Below, piece by piece: positions 23,251 through 23,743 of a DNA stretch of 23,743 nt; position 1 is the first letter of the stretch; each line of letters starts with the position of its first letter. This DNA is from Bacillota bacterium. Its GTDB lineage: Bacteria; Bacillota; UBA4882; UBA8346. The DNA lies in assembly GCA_023417475.1 (NCBI GenBank), contig JAEZFP010000003.1, positions 1-23,743 on the forward strand, in the 5' to 3' direction. Position numbers and translations under genes: made by a program. The notes under the pieces are model-generated. The model did no database searches, was not told the DNA's origin, and saw nothing but the letters and a program-made list of their open reading frames with translations.

Positions 23251-23445
23251 TTATGTTTTTTCAATACATTTCTTTTTTGATGTTAAATTTAGACATTTAG
23301 GATGATTTGATTTAATCAAAACTTCCTTATCTTCATTCCAAATCCACAAGCCTTTTATATTATCATATGCACAATTTTTAGGATCATTCGATTCTTTTCG
23401 ATCAAATACATAAGCTTTTTTGACAAGAAAATGTTTAGGTTTCAT
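23251..23445 (-). CDS. Candidate graspetide precursor peptide, copy 2
   Basis: This 64-residue peptide starts at the ATG at 23445, preceded by GGAG 8 bases upstream in a block identical to that before copy 1; the longer frame beginning at 23487 lacks a ribosome site and has no counterpart in copy 1. It reads MKPKHFLVKKAY at the start, a variable middle (VFDRKESNDPKNCAYDN), and a conserved end with GLWIWNEDKEV, NHPKCLNLTSKK. The ATP-grasp ligase gene starts 18 bases after its stop. The conserved start would serve as leader (ligase-binding) segment and the acidic NEDKE plus Ser/Thr/Lys residues of the end as ring-forming partners. This is inferred by analogy; the sequence has no microviridin PFFARFL leader. 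Two cysteines are conserved between copies. Confidence 0.68.
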   Translation of the reverse strand: MKPKHFLVKKAYVFDRKESNDPKNCAYDNIKGLWIWNEDKEVLIKSNHPKCLNLTSKKKCIEKT

Positions 23446-23529
23446 TTTTTTACTCCAAGTTAATACTTTATTTTGATAACTAATCAATATAATAAATATA
23501 TTAAATAAGCAATAGTCTTATCCTTTATC

Positions 23530-23721
23530 TTACGTTTTTTCAATATTTTGTTTTTTTGATGTTAAATTTAGACATTTAGGATGATTTGATTTAATCAAAA
23601 CTTCCTTATCTTCATTCCAAATCCATAATCCCTTTATTTCATCATATACACAGTTTTCGGGATCTATTCCCCTTTCTTCAAATTTATAAGCTCTCCTGAC
23701 AAGAAAATGTTTAGGTTTCAT
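23530..23721 (-). CDS. Candidate graspetide precursor peptide, copy 1
   Basis: This 63-residue peptide starts at the ATG at 23721 with GGAG 8 bases upstream, and is the first gene of the operon visible in the window. It is a close paralogue of copy 2: MKPKHFLVRRAY at the start, a different middle (KFEERGIDPENCVYDE, one residue shorter) and the same GLWIWNEDKEV, NHPKCLNLTSKK end. The 74 bases coding for much of the end are identical in the two copies, including synonymous positions, which implies recent duplication or gene conversion. The 84-bp gap to copy 2 holds nothing else. Only 22 bases upstream are visible; they match those before copy 2, so further copies or the operon promoter may lie beyond the window. 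Confidence 0.68.
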   Translation of the reverse strand: MKPKHFLVRRAYKFEERGIDPENCVYDEIKGLWIWNEDKEVLIKSNHPKCLNLTSKKQNIEKT

Positions 23722-23743
23722 TTTTTTACTCCAAGTTAATATT

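Larger units (their letters stand above)
23251..23741 (-). repeat. Tandem duplication of the small peptide gene
   Basis: Two copies lie about 279 bp apart. Identical blocks are 23273-23346 with 23552-23625 (74 bp, 3' coding part) and 23421-23465 with 23697-23741 (45 bp, start codon, ribosome site and upstream bases). The part between the blocks, coding for the middle of the peptide, has diverged and carries one codon indel. Confidence 0.9.

Noticed and set aside
23446..23487. Longer N terminus for peptide copy 2 (start at 23487)
   Set aside because: The start at 23445 has GGAG at the right distance and matches copy 1 exactly; the extension is the duplicated leader DNA read through.

Overview
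The window is AT-rich and has the look of an accessory region from a methanogen-like archaeon, with Methanobacteriales my best guess. The support is indirect. One well-formed BRE/TATA-type promoter lies at 6373-6387. Strong GGAG/GAGGTG ribosome sites occur together with GTG and TTG starts. There is an archaeo-eukaryotic-type primase joined to a DnaG-type zinc finger, and a YdjM-like membrane hydrolase. No rRNA, tRNA, CRISPR array, integrase or intact transposase was seen.

Region 1 (1-1860, + strand) is a compact, overlapping three-gene block that looks like a plasmid or provirus replication module: a gene cut by the window edge, a small winged-helix-like protein and a primase. Region 2 (about 1990-10770) is a patchwork of single genes on both strands: a membrane-anchored unknown, a DUF4209/HEPN-like protein, a DUF2971 protein, a zinc protein with a ribbon-helix-helix-like partner, a large HEAT-plus-membrane protein, and a small + strand operon of a degenerate P-loop-like membrane protein, a YdjM-type hydrolase and a 49-residue cysteine-rich microprotein.

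Region 3 (10780-21192, all - strand) is the centre of interest. It holds two CHAT-family caspase-like proteases of opposite design. One is a 1,315-residue solenoid protein with CHAT at the C terminus, encoded 72 bp behind a class III nucleotide-cyclase-like protein. The other is a 1,062-residue STAND protein ordered CHAT, NB-ARC, TPR. Downstream of the first lies a PD-(D/E)XK nuclease with an EF-Tu domain II-like tail. The simplest reading is a nucleotide-signal-controlled protease system, with the nuclease as a possible substrate or partner, next to an NLR-like protease sensor. That functional linkage is inference.

Region 4 (21578-23743, - strand) looks like a ribosomal peptide operon: two tandem, recently duplicated small peptides of 63 and 64 residues, a graspetide-type (microviridin-like) ATP-grasp ligase, and a membrane protein coupled to it by a TAATG overlap. 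The array may continue past the window end.

The two best candidates for undescribed biology are the cyclase plus TPR-CHAT pair (12727-17448) and the ATP-grasp peptide operon (21578-23721).
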